Below, piece after piece: positions 29,901-37,476 of a stretch of 64,000 bases of DNA. The first letter of the stretch is position 1, and the number at the start of each line of letters is the position of its first letter. Source of the stretch: Polaribacter sejongensis (GTDB lineage: Bacteria > Bacteroidota > Bacteroidia > Flavobacteriales > Flavobacteriaceae); the NCBI RefSeq assembly GCF_038024065.1, contig NZ_CP150667.1, forward strand, positions 124,001 through 188,000, given 5' to 3'. The position numbers and the translations under genes are program-made. The notes beneath the pieces are model-generated. The model did not search any database. It worked only from the letters and a program-made list of their open reading frames with translations, and had not been told where the DNA came from.

Positions 29901-30197
29901 GATTTAGTGTACACTTGGTTCAATTCTTCAGATGACGGACAAACGTATAATGACTTAGATATTTGGGTAAAAGATATTTCTTATATCCGAGTGAGCAGTA
30001 TTAAGTTGAGTTATGCAATACCTAGCAAAAAGTTAGAAAAGTTAAAAATATCAAGCTTAAACTTTAACCTTGAAGGACGTAATTTATTTGTGATCGGAAC
30101 AGATTATGATGGCTTTTTTGATCCAGAAACGTATGGTAGTTTATATGCACAACCTATTCCTAGAATTATTTCAGCAGGATTTAATCTTTCTTTTTAA
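26904..30197 (+). CDS. SusC/RagA-like TonB-dependent receptor (peptide locus)
   Basis: Complete 1097-aa outer-membrane importer: signal peptide (MKKLIYLLVFIPSLLFAQQ), carboxypeptidase-regulatory-like domain (about 20-105), linker DEVVLTGYQKIEKRKITSSYAEV, plug (LSGVSIQPISGAPGAPSKISIRGAATLNGSSDPLWVLDG; YGARAANGVIVITSKNG) and a beta-barrel to the C-terminal aromatic strand (ISAGFNLSF). The first domain carries an unusual insertion between GASVYA and TTTDFDGNF, containing a TNTDGVIQG stretch that looks like a second, out-of-place copy of the TDFDGN turn. Its partner SusD follows 10 bp downstream. Together with two metalloproteases in the operon this suggests import of peptides, as in RagAB, not of glycans; that is inference. 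Confidence 0.94.
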   Translation: MKKLIYLLVFIPSLLFAQQEKVINGKVIDAGFKMPIVGASVYASSAIIGNTTNTDGVIQGTMLGTTTDFDGNFSLKIGADIKFLLVSYMGYETEKIDVSKITSNVSITLKESSESLDEVVLTGYQKIEKRKITSSYAEVEMTDINQAGVASVDQMLVGQLSGVSIQPISGAPGAPSKISIRGAATLNGSSDPLWVLDGIPLEGNDIPQDFRDKDNIDNLQSYPIAGLNPEDIESITVLKDASATSIYGARAANGVIVITSKNGKKGAMRINVNANVFVTQKPDFSKLNLMNSAQKVDFELLLASRSDLKYQQDRGEVARILNNYSEYDNFRDNGFGSISSDAQNDINNLKNTNTNWGDELYEMAINQQYGVSLSGGTENNDYYFSTGIFDEKGTTKGTGQKRFNITLKDNFKVNEKLKVGVALFGSQTTTSSYITGADAYTNPSNYSRNANPYLKVKDADGNYMYDPDLVERSDLNLDYNILEERENTNYELVSSSLKAIFDVGYKLNKDIHFNTQLGLQLDFDKTEKYSAEDSYYTRKYEQRSEYASSTGTSYYMPKGGIIQNWNADVFQYNWKTTANYNTSFNDVHELDVMLGTEFRRNKRTQIHTKGFGYNANTLTSVAITDERSLTNSLFDPYQKTLSENAYASFFGTASYTYDKKYTAFTSLRYDGSNLFGVNPKYRYLPIWSFAGSWNVYKEDFMYNVDFVTDLKLRASYGVQGNIDKSTSPFVVGEYYTESILPGVSEETIRALNAPNGNLRWEKTVSSNVGLDLGLLNNKIYISGDYYARKSTDLIGLRSVPLESGYNFINTNWATVSNKGFELAINTTNIDTPNFKWTSGLNISHNKSIVDNIEIREEDFKPSLKGYSVNAIFAIKTAGLDSNGLPLFWKDGKKVSAVDFYNLEAGTNGSQLTREEHRNLYSYVGDGTPKFSGGFRNSFKYKQFDLRVLTNFNIKQTVKAAPSYNLALAQPGNNYSTDILKAGTGNYPALIGATSPGFDTDLVYTWFNSSDDGQTYNDLDIWVKDISYIRVSSIKLSYAIPSKKLEKLKISSLNFNLEGRNLFVIGTDYDGFFDPETYGSLYAQPIPRIISAGFNLSF

Positions 30198-30207
30198 AAA
30201 ATAATTT

Positions 30208-31524
30208 ATGAAAAAATTAATATATAGCATTTTTGTCACTTTAAGTTTTATCTCTTGTGATAAATACTTAGATATTGAACCAGTAGGGCAAGTAATCCCT
30301 AAATCTGTAGAAGAGTATAGAAGTTTTCTAACTTCAGCATATTCAATAGCCAAAAATCATAAGGTTTTAACAACGTACAGAACCGATGAATTATCTTTAA
30401 GTGCAGACGCAGCTGGAATAGAGTTTTATCAAGATCTTTTTATTTGGAATGATCTAAACCCAAGTCCTTTAACAACTGTTTTTCCGTATGCTACTTTTTA
30501 CAATACTATTTTTTACACCAATCATGTAATAAATAGTGAAGCCACTATAGAAGGAAATTTGTCAGAGAAAGAACAATTGGTGGGAGAAGCATGTGCTTTA
30601 CGTGCAATGCAGTATTTCGAGTTGATCAATTTATACGCAAAACCTTACAATAAAGCAACAGCAAATACAGATCCTGGTGTGCCAATTACTACAGAATATG
30701 ACGCAGAAAAGGAGTATGCTGTAGAATCTGTTGAAGAAGTTTATGCATTAATTTTAAGTGATCTTGCTAAAGCAGAAAGCTTATTAAACATTCAAAAACA
30801 AGATGTTGGATATAATTATAGATTTTCTGTAGTTGCTGTAAAAGCATTGAAGTCGCGTGTGTATTTATATCAACAAAAATGGCAAAAAGCAATAGACGCA
30901 GCAAATGAAGCACTTGCTATAAATGCTGAAATTCAAAATCTGAATGCTGATACTTCTATAATGCCATCAGAATACAACTCCGTAGAATCTATTTTGGCAT
31001 TAGAAACCATTGCTTCTGTAGATTTGGTTAGTAATACAACCATTTCAGATGCTTTAATCAACGCTTATAATCAAACGACAGATTTACGTTTTCCACTTTA
31101 TTTTAAGCAAAATACAGACGGAAGTTTTAGTTCTAAAAAAGGGGCAGAAACTAAATTTAAAGTTTCTTATAGAACAGCCGAATTACATTTAACCATTGCA
31201 GAATGTTTAGCTGCGTTAAATAAAGATGTTTTAGCAAAAGAAAAATTAATATCATTTGCAGAAAATAGATATACAACCGATGGTTTTAATACTTATAAAG
31301 CAAACGTAAATTCATTAAAAAGTAACGACCTAAAAATAGAAATTTTAGAAGAACGTAGAAGAGAGTTTGCTATTGAAGGTCAAAGATGGAATGATTTAAG
31401 AAGAACTACGCAACCTAAATTAACTAAGATTTTTGACGGAGTAACCTACATATTAGAGGAAAACGATGCTAGATATGTGATTCCTTTTCCTAATGATGCT
31501 ACTATTAATAACCCTAATTTATAA
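30208..31524 (+). CDS. SusD/RagB-like lipoprotein (peptide locus)
   Basis: Lipoprotein (LSFISCDKYLDIEP) partner of the SusC gene 10 bp upstream. At 438 aa it is shorter than most SusD proteins. Family features are EACALRAMQYFELINLYAKPYN, VEEVYALILSDLAKAESLL, AVKALKSRVYLYQQKWQKAIDAANEAL and the C-terminal ILEERRREFAIEGQRWNDLRRT. It probably forms the lid of the importer and binds peptide or protein fragments; the ligand is inferred from the protease neighbours only. Confidence 0.93.
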   Translation: MKKLIYSIFVTLSFISCDKYLDIEPVGQVIPKSVEEYRSFLTSAYSIAKNHKVLTTYRTDELSLSADAAGIEFYQDLFIWNDLNPSPLTTVFPYATFYNTIFYTNHVINSEATIEGNLSEKEQLVGEACALRAMQYFELINLYAKPYNKATANTDPGVPITTEYDAEKEYAVESVEEVYALILSDLAKAESLLNIQKQDVGYNYRFSVVAVKALKSRVYLYQQKWQKAIDAANEALAINAEIQNLNADTSIMPSEYNSVESILALETIASVDLVSNTTISDALINAYNQTTDLRFPLYFKQNTDGSFSSKKGAETKFKVSYRTAELHLTIAECLAALNKDVLAKEKLISFAENRYTTDGFNTYKANVNSLKSNDLKIEILEERRREFAIEGQRWNDLRRTTQPKLTKIFDGVTYILEENDARYVIPFPNDATINNPNL

Positions 31525-31534
31525 ATAAAAACAG

Positions 31535-31569
31535 TTGTAACCCTTTATTATCTTATAGGTTACAATTTT
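31535..31569 (+). terminator. Terminator-like hairpin after the SusD gene
   Basis: TTGTAACC (31535-31542) pairs with GGTTACAA (31558-31565), followed by only four T. It is a weak terminator or attenuator between the SusD gene and the lipoprotein gene at 31609. Confidence 0.6.
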
Positions 31570-31608
31570 AATAATAAGATAAAAATAACCCAATTAAATA
31601 TTTAAATT

Positions 31609-32643
31609 ATGAAGAAAATTTTTTCGATTCTTACTGTTTTTTTAACCTTAGCTGTAACAACTGTTTCATGTTCAAGTGATGATGATGCTCCAATAGAATC
31701 ATCTTTGGCAACTATTACCGATTTTTCAATTGCTATTGATGGTGTAAATGCAGCTGATATTGTTTACGACTTAGGAACCGATATTCTTGTTACTGTTCCT
31801 TTTGGAACAAACTTAACTGCCGTTGTTCCTACAATTATGGTTTCAGAAAATGCAACTGTTTCTCCAGTTTCTGGTGCAGCAATTTCTTTTGTAGATGGTG
31901 AAGCTAAAACTTTTACGGTAACTGCAGAAGATGAAGTTACTACTAAAAATTATACTGTAACTATAACTGTTCGTGGTGAAGTTGGTAGTGGTTCTCAATT
32001 AAAAACTTATGAGGTAGATGAACTTTGGTTTGGTTTATCAACAACTACATATTCTTATAACGATGCTAATTTTGCTAATTCAATAACTAAAGAAGCAGAT
32101 GAATGGGGAACTATAATTACAACGGTAACTGATTTGGTTTATGACGATAAAAATCAAATAATAGAGAAAAAAGTAACAGCAACTAATCAAAGCACTATTT
32201 ATACTTATGAATCTGGAAAAATTACAGAAGCAGATTATTCTGTAGATGATGTATTAACGTACGTTTATAATTATACATATAATGAATTTGGAGATTTAAT
32301 CTCTGAGAAAAGAACAGATAAAACAGGAGATGAAGATGAAGTAACTGAAACTTTATTTACTGTTGTTGATGGAAACGTTACAAAAGAAGTTAGATACGGA
32401 ACTGATTACATTGCTACTTACGATATTAATAATAACCCTTTTAAAGGAATGTATCCAACGGCATATGCTGCTATTAATGTCGGAATTGAATCAATAAATA
32501 CAAATAACCCTATTTCTGGTTCTTTAGCGGATGATGTTGTTACTTATATATATAATACTGATAACTACCCTTTAAGTGCTTCTTATACTTCTTATGATGG
32601 AGGAAATACTGTAGAAAAAACATTTACATATTACGCTAATTAA
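31609..32643 (+). CDS. Lipoprotein with Ig-like (DUF5018-like) domain
   Basis: A 344-aa lipoprotein (TTVSCSSDDDAP) with a short acidic lead. Residues about 35-125 form a beta-sandwich of the DUF5018/cadherin-like type (FSIAIDGVNAADIVYDLGTDILVTVPFGTNL; TKNYTVTITVRG). The rest (about 145-344) has repeated Tyr-rich beta-strand units resembling YD/DUF4595 repeats (VYDDKNQIIEKK; YNYTYNEFGDLISEKRT; TYIYNTDNYPLSASYTSY). No enzymatic motif was recognised. The position after SusCD suggests a surface accessory protein of the importer; no function is assigned. Confidence 0.7.
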   Translation: MKKIFSILTVFLTLAVTTVSCSSDDDAPIESSLATITDFSIAIDGVNAADIVYDLGTDILVTVPFGTNLTAVVPTIMVSENATVSPVSGAAISFVDGEAKTFTVTAEDEVTTKNYTVTITVRGEVGSGSQLKTYEVDELWFGLSTTTYSYNDANFANSITKEADEWGTIITTVTDLVYDDKNQIIEKKVTATNQSTIYTYESGKITEADYSVDDVLTYVYNYTYNEFGDLISEKRTDKTGDEDEVTETLFTVVDGNVTKEVRYGTDYIATYDINNNPFKGMYPTAYAAINVGIESINTNNPISGSLADDVVTYIYNTDNYPLSASYTSYDGGNTVEKTFTYYAN

Positions 32644-32682
32644 TAAATAGCATCAATAACAACCCCCTTTTTTTTATTTTTA

Positions 32683-32716
32683 AAACAAGCACCCTTAATT
32701 TTAAGGGTGTTTGTTT
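32683..32716 (+). terminator. Rho-independent terminator before the small peptidase gene
   Basis: CACCCTTAA (32690-32698) pairs with TTAAGGGTG (32701-32709), extended by A/T pairs on both sides into a T-rich 3' flank. The loop is only two bases of the flanking AATT, so the inner pairs probably open. It ends within 20 bp of the next start codon. Confidence 0.7.
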
Positions 32717-32734
32717 ATATAACACTTATTTTAA

Positions 32735-33376
32735 ATGAAGAAATTCCGTTTAATATTCTTAGTTTTTTTGATGTGCGCTTGCAATTCAAATTCCTCTAAC
32801 GAAGTTATACTTCCTGAAAATGAAATTATTCCATTAACAAAAGAAGAAGAAATTATAAAAATATATAACGAGTCTGTTTTACCCTTATTTAAAGAATATT
32901 CTGATGTAGAAATACCTACAGAATTTAAAATTGATAAAAGTGATTTAAGCATAAATGCGGGTGCTAGTTTTGGCTATGTAGAAATAAGCCAAGGTTTGAT
33001 AAACGTAACAAAAAAACATATTCAACTATTTGCTTTATCACATGAAGTGGCACATATAGTAACCATTCCGCAAGCAAGATTATTTGGTTTAGAAGGTAGC
33101 ATACCAAAGGGTAGTATCACAAACGATTATAAAAAAGCAGAATATTTAGCAGATTTAATTGCAATTCATTTAATTAAATCAAAACTGAATAATGAGTTTT
33201 GTTTATTAAGTACAGACTTTCCTTTTTTACAAAACTTGTTAGGAGGTAGTTCTTTTACCCATCCTTCAGGAAGTCATAGAATGAATGAAATACAAACGTA
33301 TTTAGAAAATAGTATATCAACGAATAATGATGAAGCTTTTAAAACCAGTTTCCTTAGAATATGGAAAATGGAGTAG
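32735..33376 (+). CDS. Small M48-like zinc metallopeptidase lipoprotein
   Basis: A 213-aa lipoprotein (FLMCACNSNSS) with a minimal gluzincin-like peptidase core. The motif LSHEVAHIV gives zinc ligands H103 and H107 with catalytic E104; AEYLADLIAIHL supplies the third ligand E136 and the typical D140; THPSGSHRMNEIQ near the C-terminus is the HPS..R signature of M48 peptidases. There are no predicted membrane helices beyond the signal. It may process peptides in the periplasm for the SusCD importer, though a terminator separates it from the operon. A strong terminator follows at 33442. Confidence 0.8.
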   Translation: MKKFRLIFLVFLMCACNSNSSNEVILPENEIIPLTKEEEIIKIYNESVLPLFKEYSDVEIPTEFKIDKSDLSINAGASFGYVEISQGLINVTKKHIQLFALSHEVAHIVTIPQARLFGLEGSIPKGSITNDYKKAEYLADLIAIHLIKSKLNNEFCLLSTDFPFLQNLLGGSSFTHPSGSHRMNEIQTYLENSISTNNDEAFKTSFLRIWKME

Positions 33377-33852
33377 GAGAAAAATCGAAATTGATTTGTA
33401 TCGAGGAAATATGGATAGATTCAATTAAGTTTTTTAAATTCAAATAAATCCCTGAAGCAGCGCTTCAGGGATTTATTTTTTAGATGAATTTCTACACTAT
33501 AAGAAATCGAAAAGCTAAATTTATATTGATAGTTTATAACTTATATTTTTTCTTTTAAGTTTTATTTAAACAAAGATGGCATTAGTTTCATTTTAACTAA
33601 ATATATATACAAGTGTGTTTAATAATATCAATCTATAAAATAAACAAAAGTTTACTTGCTTTTTAAAAGTCTTACGTTTTATGAACTCTCAGAATAACAT
33701 TAAAAGAAATCGTACAGTCTAAGGGCTTTAATCACAAAGTTATTTTAGGCGTTTTTACTTCAAAATGGGTAATAGGTTATAGAATTGGTTTATAAATTAT
33801 ATGTATAAACTGTTGTGGTTTTTAAATTTACAATTAATAAATTTTATACATA
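33377..33852. other. Intergenic region between the peptide locus and the TRAP operon
   Basis: 476 bp without a gene. It holds the terminator at 33442-33480 and an AT-rich leader for the TRAP genes. A short open stretch near 33690-33795 (LKEIVQSKGFNHKVILG in one frame) has no start codon and no family I recognise. Confidence 0.6.
33442..33480 (+). terminator. Strong bidirectional-type terminator
   Basis: A 17-bp perfect stem (AAATAAATCCCTGAAGC at 33442-33458 with its complement at 33462-33478) with a three-base loop and a T-rich tail. It is the strongest hairpin in the window and closes the peptide locus. Confidence 0.92.
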
Positions 33853-34839
33853 ATGATTAATAGAAATACTGTTATTACTGCTTTTCTTTTTGTTTTTCTC
33901 TTGTCTTTATCTGGATGTAAAACTGAGAAAACAGTAAAAGTTTTAAAGTTAGCTCATGCTTTAGACACACAACATCCAGTTCACAAAGCAATGGTAATTT
34001 TAGGGGAGCGACTAAAAGAAAAATCAGACGGTAAACTAATTGTAAACATTTACCCAAGTAGCCAGTTAGGTGGGGAGCGAGAATGTTTAGAATTATTGCA
34101 AATTGGAAGTTTAGATATTACAAAAGTATCTGCTGCTGTTTTAGAGAATTTTATACCAGAATATAAAGTGTTTAGTGTGCCCTACATGTTTAGAGATAAA
34201 ACACATATGTTTAGTGTTTTTGATAGTGAGATAGGGGACAATTTATTATTGAAAGGAGAAAAATTTAGACTACGAGGTTTAACTTTTTATGACGCGGGTA
34301 GTAGAAGTTTTTATATGAAAGAAAAACCAGTAAAATCACCTGCAGACTTAAAGGGTAAAAAAATAAGAGTTCAAAAAAGCAACATGGCAGTTGCTATGGT
34401 TAATGATTTGGGAGGGTCTCCAACACCAATTTCTTGGGGAGAATTATATACAGCACTTCAACAAGGAGTTGTAGACGGAGCAGAGAATAATCCTCCAAGT
34501 TTTTATACTTCAAAACATTATGAGGTTTGTAAGTTTTTTTCTTTGGATGAACACACGTCGGTACCCGATGTTTTATTAATTGGTACAGATACTTGGGGAC
34601 GATTTAATGAACAAGAGAAAGGTTGGTTAAAAGAAGCGGTTGCAGAAAGTACAATTGTACAAAGAAAATTATGGGCAGCATCAGAAAAAGAATCTCTAGC
34701 AGCAGTTAAAAAAGCAGGTGTGGAGGTTTTTTATCCAGATAAAGTACCTTTTGAAGAACAGACGCAAGGTGTTTTAGATATGTTTGCTGATAATGAAGCA
34801 ATGAAGTCCTTAATACTATCCATAAAAAACAAACAATAA
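33853..34839 (+). CDS. dctP: TRAP transporter substrate-binding protein, DctP family
   Basis: Periplasmic solute receptor of a TRAP transporter, here with a lipoprotein-like signal (LSLSGCKTEK). DctP features: LKLAHALDTQHPVHKAM, LGGERECLELLQIGSLDITKVSAAVLENF, VFSVPYMFRD, GLTFYDAGSRSFYMKEKPVKSPADLKGKKIRVQ (with the Arg that binds the substrate carboxylate), and ALQQGVVDGAENNPPSFYTSKHYEV. Its stop codon overlaps the start of the DctQ gene by one base. Receptors of this type bind organic acids such as uronates, sialic acid or dicarboxylates; a uronate would fit the nearby uronate-releasing enzymes, which is inference. Confidence 0.94.
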   Translation: MINRNTVITAFLFVFLLSLSGCKTEKTVKVLKLAHALDTQHPVHKAMVILGERLKEKSDGKLIVNIYPSSQLGGERECLELLQIGSLDITKVSAAVLENFIPEYKVFSVPYMFRDKTHMFSVFDSEIGDNLLLKGEKFRLRGLTFYDAGSRSFYMKEKPVKSPADLKGKKIRVQKSNMAVAMVNDLGGSPTPISWGELYTALQQGVVDGAENNPPSFYTSKHYEVCKFFSLDEHTSVPDVLLIGTDTWGRFNEQEKGWLKEAVAESTIVQRKLWAASEKESLAAVKKAGVEVFYPDKVPFEEQTQGVLDMFADNEAMKSLILSIKNKQ

Positions 34840-35309
34840 TGAGAGCGAAAATTGATAATATATTAGAAAAATTAGTGCTTTTAATCTTAACAATAATGTT
34901 GTTAAGTGTTGTGTGGCAGGTATTCTCAAGATTTATTTTAGGAGCACCAAGTACTATAACAGATGAAATTTCTAGTTTCTCTCTAATTTGGATAGGATTA
35001 TTGGGGGCTGCGTATGCAACTGGTAAACATTTACATTTAGCGATTGATTTAATACCGGAACATGTAGTTGCAAAAAAACAAAGTTTCTTTGATGGAATTG
35101 TCTACTTATCTACTTTCTTTTTTGCCTTTATAGTAATGGTTATTGGAGGAATTAGATTGTGTCAGTTAAGCTTCCAGTTCGGTCAAACATCTGCAACTTT
35201 AGAGATTCCTTTGGGAATTGTTTATTTAGTGGTTCCTATTTCTGGAATTCTAATTTGCTATTACACCATAGATACATTAATTAATAAAAGAAAATTAAAT
35301 AAAGCCTAA
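34839..35309 (+). CDS. dctQ: TRAP transporter small permease, DctQ family
   Basis: Four-helix inner-membrane subunit (156 aa) linking DctP to DctM. Typical features are LLSVVWQVFSRFILGAPSTITDEISSFSLIWIGLLGAAYATGKHLHLAIDLIP and the last helix (VYLVVPISGILICYYTI). TAATG overlap with the preceding gene and a 6-bp gap to the next indicate translational coupling. Confidence 0.94.
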   Translation: MRAKIDNILEKLVLLILTIMLLSVVWQVFSRFILGAPSTITDEISSFSLIWIGLLGAAYATGKHLHLAIDLIPEHVVAKKQSFFDGIVYLSTFFFAFIVMVIGGIRLCQLSFQFGQTSATLEIPLGIVYLVVPISGILICYYTIDTLINKRKLNKA

Positions 35310-35315
35310 AAAGAT

Positions 35316-36614
35316 ATGAATTTAGTTGAAGTCCTAATTTTAGTAACCAGCTTTTTAATTTTCTTATCATTAAGAGTCCCAATAGCCTATGCTGTTGGTT
35401 TAGCAGCCCTATTAACCTTGTTAAGTTCAATGCCTTTTCTGCCAACTGTAGCTACAATGGCGCAAAGAATGGCAACATCTTTAGATAGTTTTACATTGTC
35501 TGCAATTCCGTTTTTTATCCTAGCAGGGCAAATTATGAATCGGGGAGGTATTGCCGTCAGGTTGATCAATTTTGCTAAAGCTATTGTGGGACCACTTCCT
35601 GGAGGCTTGGCTTTTGTAAACATTATTTCGTGTATGTTGTTCGGAGCAATCTCTGGTTCTGCAGTTGCGGCTGCTTCTGCCATTGGTGGTTTTATGAACC
35701 CAATGATGGAGAAGGAAGGTTATGATAAGTCTTTTAGTGCTGCTGTAAATATTACAAGTGCTACAACAGGATTAATTATTCCGCCGAGTAACGTATTAAT
35801 TGTTTATTCTTTAGCGAGTGGAGGGGTTTCTATTGCGGCATTATTTATAGCAGGTTATGTGCCTGGTTTGTTAATTGGTTTTGCTTTGATGGTTGTTGCT
35901 TTAGTTTATTCAATCATAAAAAAATACCCAACGGATAAATTGGTTTCTTTTAGAGAGTTTTTTAAACGTTTTATTGCGGCTTTTCCAAGTTTAATGTTGT
36001 TGGTGTTGGTTATTGGAGGAATTGTAGCAGGTATTTTTACGGCTACAGAAGCTTCTGCTATTGCGGTTATTTATACGTTAGTTTTAGGTTTTGTCTATAA
36101 AGAAATTACAATAAAAGATCTCTCTCCAATTTTTTTAGAAACAATAAGAACATCTGCAATTGTACTATTTTTAATAGCAACGTCTATTGCAATGTCTTGG
36201 GTAATGAGTTATGAAAACATTCCGCAAGAAATTAGTAATACGTTATTGGCTATTAGTGATAACCCAATTGTAATCTTAATTATCATTAACTTAATATTAT
36301 TGTTTGTAGGTGTTTTTATGGATATAACTCCGGCAGTTTTAATTTTTACACCTATCTTTTTACCAATTGTAACTGAATTAGGAATGAATCCAATTCATTT
36401 TGGAATCATCATGATAATGAACCTATGTATTGGGCTTTGTACCCCGCCAGTTGGCTCTGTTCTCTTTGTGGGATGTAGTGTTGCAGATTTAAAAATACAA
36501 CAAGTAATAAAGCCTTTATTGCCCTTGTTTTTGGTAATGATAGGTGTGTTGTTACTAATTACTTATTTCCCGGAATTAACACTTTGGTTACCTAGACAGT
36601 TTGATTTGTTGTAG
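35316..36614 (+). CDS. dctM: TRAP transporter large permease, DctM family
   Basis: The ion-coupled transport subunit, 432 aa with about 12 membrane segments. DctM signatures: RVPIAYAVGLAALLTLL, AIPFFILAGQIMNRGGIA, INIISCMLFGAISGSAVAAASAIGG-type SGSA motif, ATTGLIIPPSNVLIVYSLASGGVSIAALFIAGYVPG, VFMDITPAVLIFTPIFLPIV and NLCIGLCTPPVGSVLFVGCSV. It completes a three-gene TRAP operon, followed by a terminator at 36651. No uronate-catabolic gene (uxaC, kdgK) lies next to it in this window. Confidence 0.95.
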   Translation: MNLVEVLILVTSFLIFLSLRVPIAYAVGLAALLTLLSSMPFLPTVATMAQRMATSLDSFTLSAIPFFILAGQIMNRGGIAVRLINFAKAIVGPLPGGLAFVNIISCMLFGAISGSAVAAASAIGGFMNPMMEKEGYDKSFSAAVNITSATTGLIIPPSNVLIVYSLASGGVSIAALFIAGYVPGLLIGFALMVVALVYSIIKKYPTDKLVSFREFFKRFIAAFPSLMLLVLVIGGIVAGIFTATEASAIAVIYTLVLGFVYKEITIKDLSPIFLETIRTSAIVLFLIATSIAMSWVMSYENIPQEISNTLLAISDNPIVILIIINLILLFVGVFMDITPAVLIFTPIFLPIVTELGMNPIHFGIIMIMNLCIGLCTPPVGSVLFVGCSVADLKIQQVIKPLLPLFLVMIGVLLLITYFPELTLWLPRQFDLL

Positions 36615-36650
36615 CATCAATATCAATTATTTATCCATATAAATAATTTA

Positions 36651-36688
36651 AAACCCAATATGTTTTACTAAAACGTATTGGGTTTTTC
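36651..36688 (+). terminator. Rho-independent terminator of the TRAP operon
   Basis: AAAACCCAATA (36651-36661) pairs with TATTGGGTTTT (36677-36687) followed by T, 36 bp after the DctM stop codon. Confidence 0.88.
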
Positions 36689-36790
36689 TTTGTAGAAATT
36701 ATATATATCAATTACCTTTTTAGCCAATCAATTTTCATTGTTTGATAATTCAATACTACAATATTTCATTTAAATGATTGATTAAGGCTT

Positions 36791-36859
36791 TCCCTAATAT
36801 AGTCCTACTTTATATATTCAGGGAAGTGCTTTATGTTTTTCCCTATTATATATTAGGGA
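36791..36859. repeat. Cluster of CCCTAATATA inverted repeats
   Basis: TCCCTAATATA (36791-36801) recurs exactly inverted at 36849-36859, with a further inverted near-copy at 36813-36824 (TATATTCAGGGA) and a fourth half-site in TCCCTATTATA (36840-36850). They can form alternative nested hairpins in DNA that should only be reached by read-through. Confidence 0.5.
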
Positions 36860-37401
36860 TTGTGGTTGGAACCGCCTTATTATCTTTTAAAATTAAGTTT
36901 TAAGCAATTGTTTTTATAATTGATTGGGACAGTAAAATATAATTAAAAACAAGGCTTGTAAGAAAAGATAAATATTATTGAAACTCAATACATATCTAAT
37001 TATTAGTATTGTATTATTCAATCTCATAATAGACTCTTTATAATCTTTTCAAACTACTAATGAGTTTATAATTGTAAAAGAAAGAACTTCGTCTAATTTT
37101 AAACGTTCATTTTAACGAACCTTAGGTAAGGTAACTTTAAATTGAATATGTCTTTTGCAATTTGTTAAGAAGACAAAAAATTATGATAAAACATTATTGT
37201 TATATCGATAGCAAAGTTATGTTTAGTTTAAAAAAAAATATAAACGATTCATTTTTATACACTAATTTAGTGTGTATAAGAAGGTGTTTTTTAGTTGTGT
37301 AGGTGTTGTTCAGCTTTAAATTGGTAAAATATGGTAAACTTATAGCTATAGAAATAGCGTTTCCAAATGCAACTTTTAGTATAAATGTAAAGTTCTTATA
37401 T

Positions 37402-37437
37402 AAAAAAACAGCTGTAGATATAAAATATCTACAGCTG
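37402..37437 (-). terminator. Rho-independent terminator of the minus-strand SusCD operon
   Basis: A 13-bp perfect stem (37409-37421 with 37425-37437) with a three-base loop; on the minus strand CAGCTG is followed by seven T. It lies 39 bp past the SusD stop codon. Confidence 0.92.
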
Positions 37438-37476
37438 AAATTAATTGTAAAATAATTCAAATAATAAAACAATTAT

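Larger units (their letters stand above)
36615..37476. other. Convergent 862-bp intergenic region
   Basis: Between the ends of the TRAP operon (+) and the SusD gene (-). It holds one terminator for each side (36651-36688 and 37402-37437) and a cluster of inverted repeats at 36791-36859. A minus-strand open frame around 37200-37472 has low-complexity Phe/Ile/Lys-rich sequence and overlaps the SusD terminator, so I do not count it as a gene. Confidence 0.65.

Noticed and set aside
33690..33795. Short readable stretch (LKEIVQSKGFNHKVILG) before the TRAP operon
   Set aside because: No start codon, only about 30 codons, and no family recognised; too short to call a gene remnant.
37200..37472. Minus-strand open frame of about 90 codons in the convergent gap
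   Set aside because: Low-complexity Phe/Ile/Lys-rich product, no recognisable family, and it overlaps the clear terminator of the SusCD operon.
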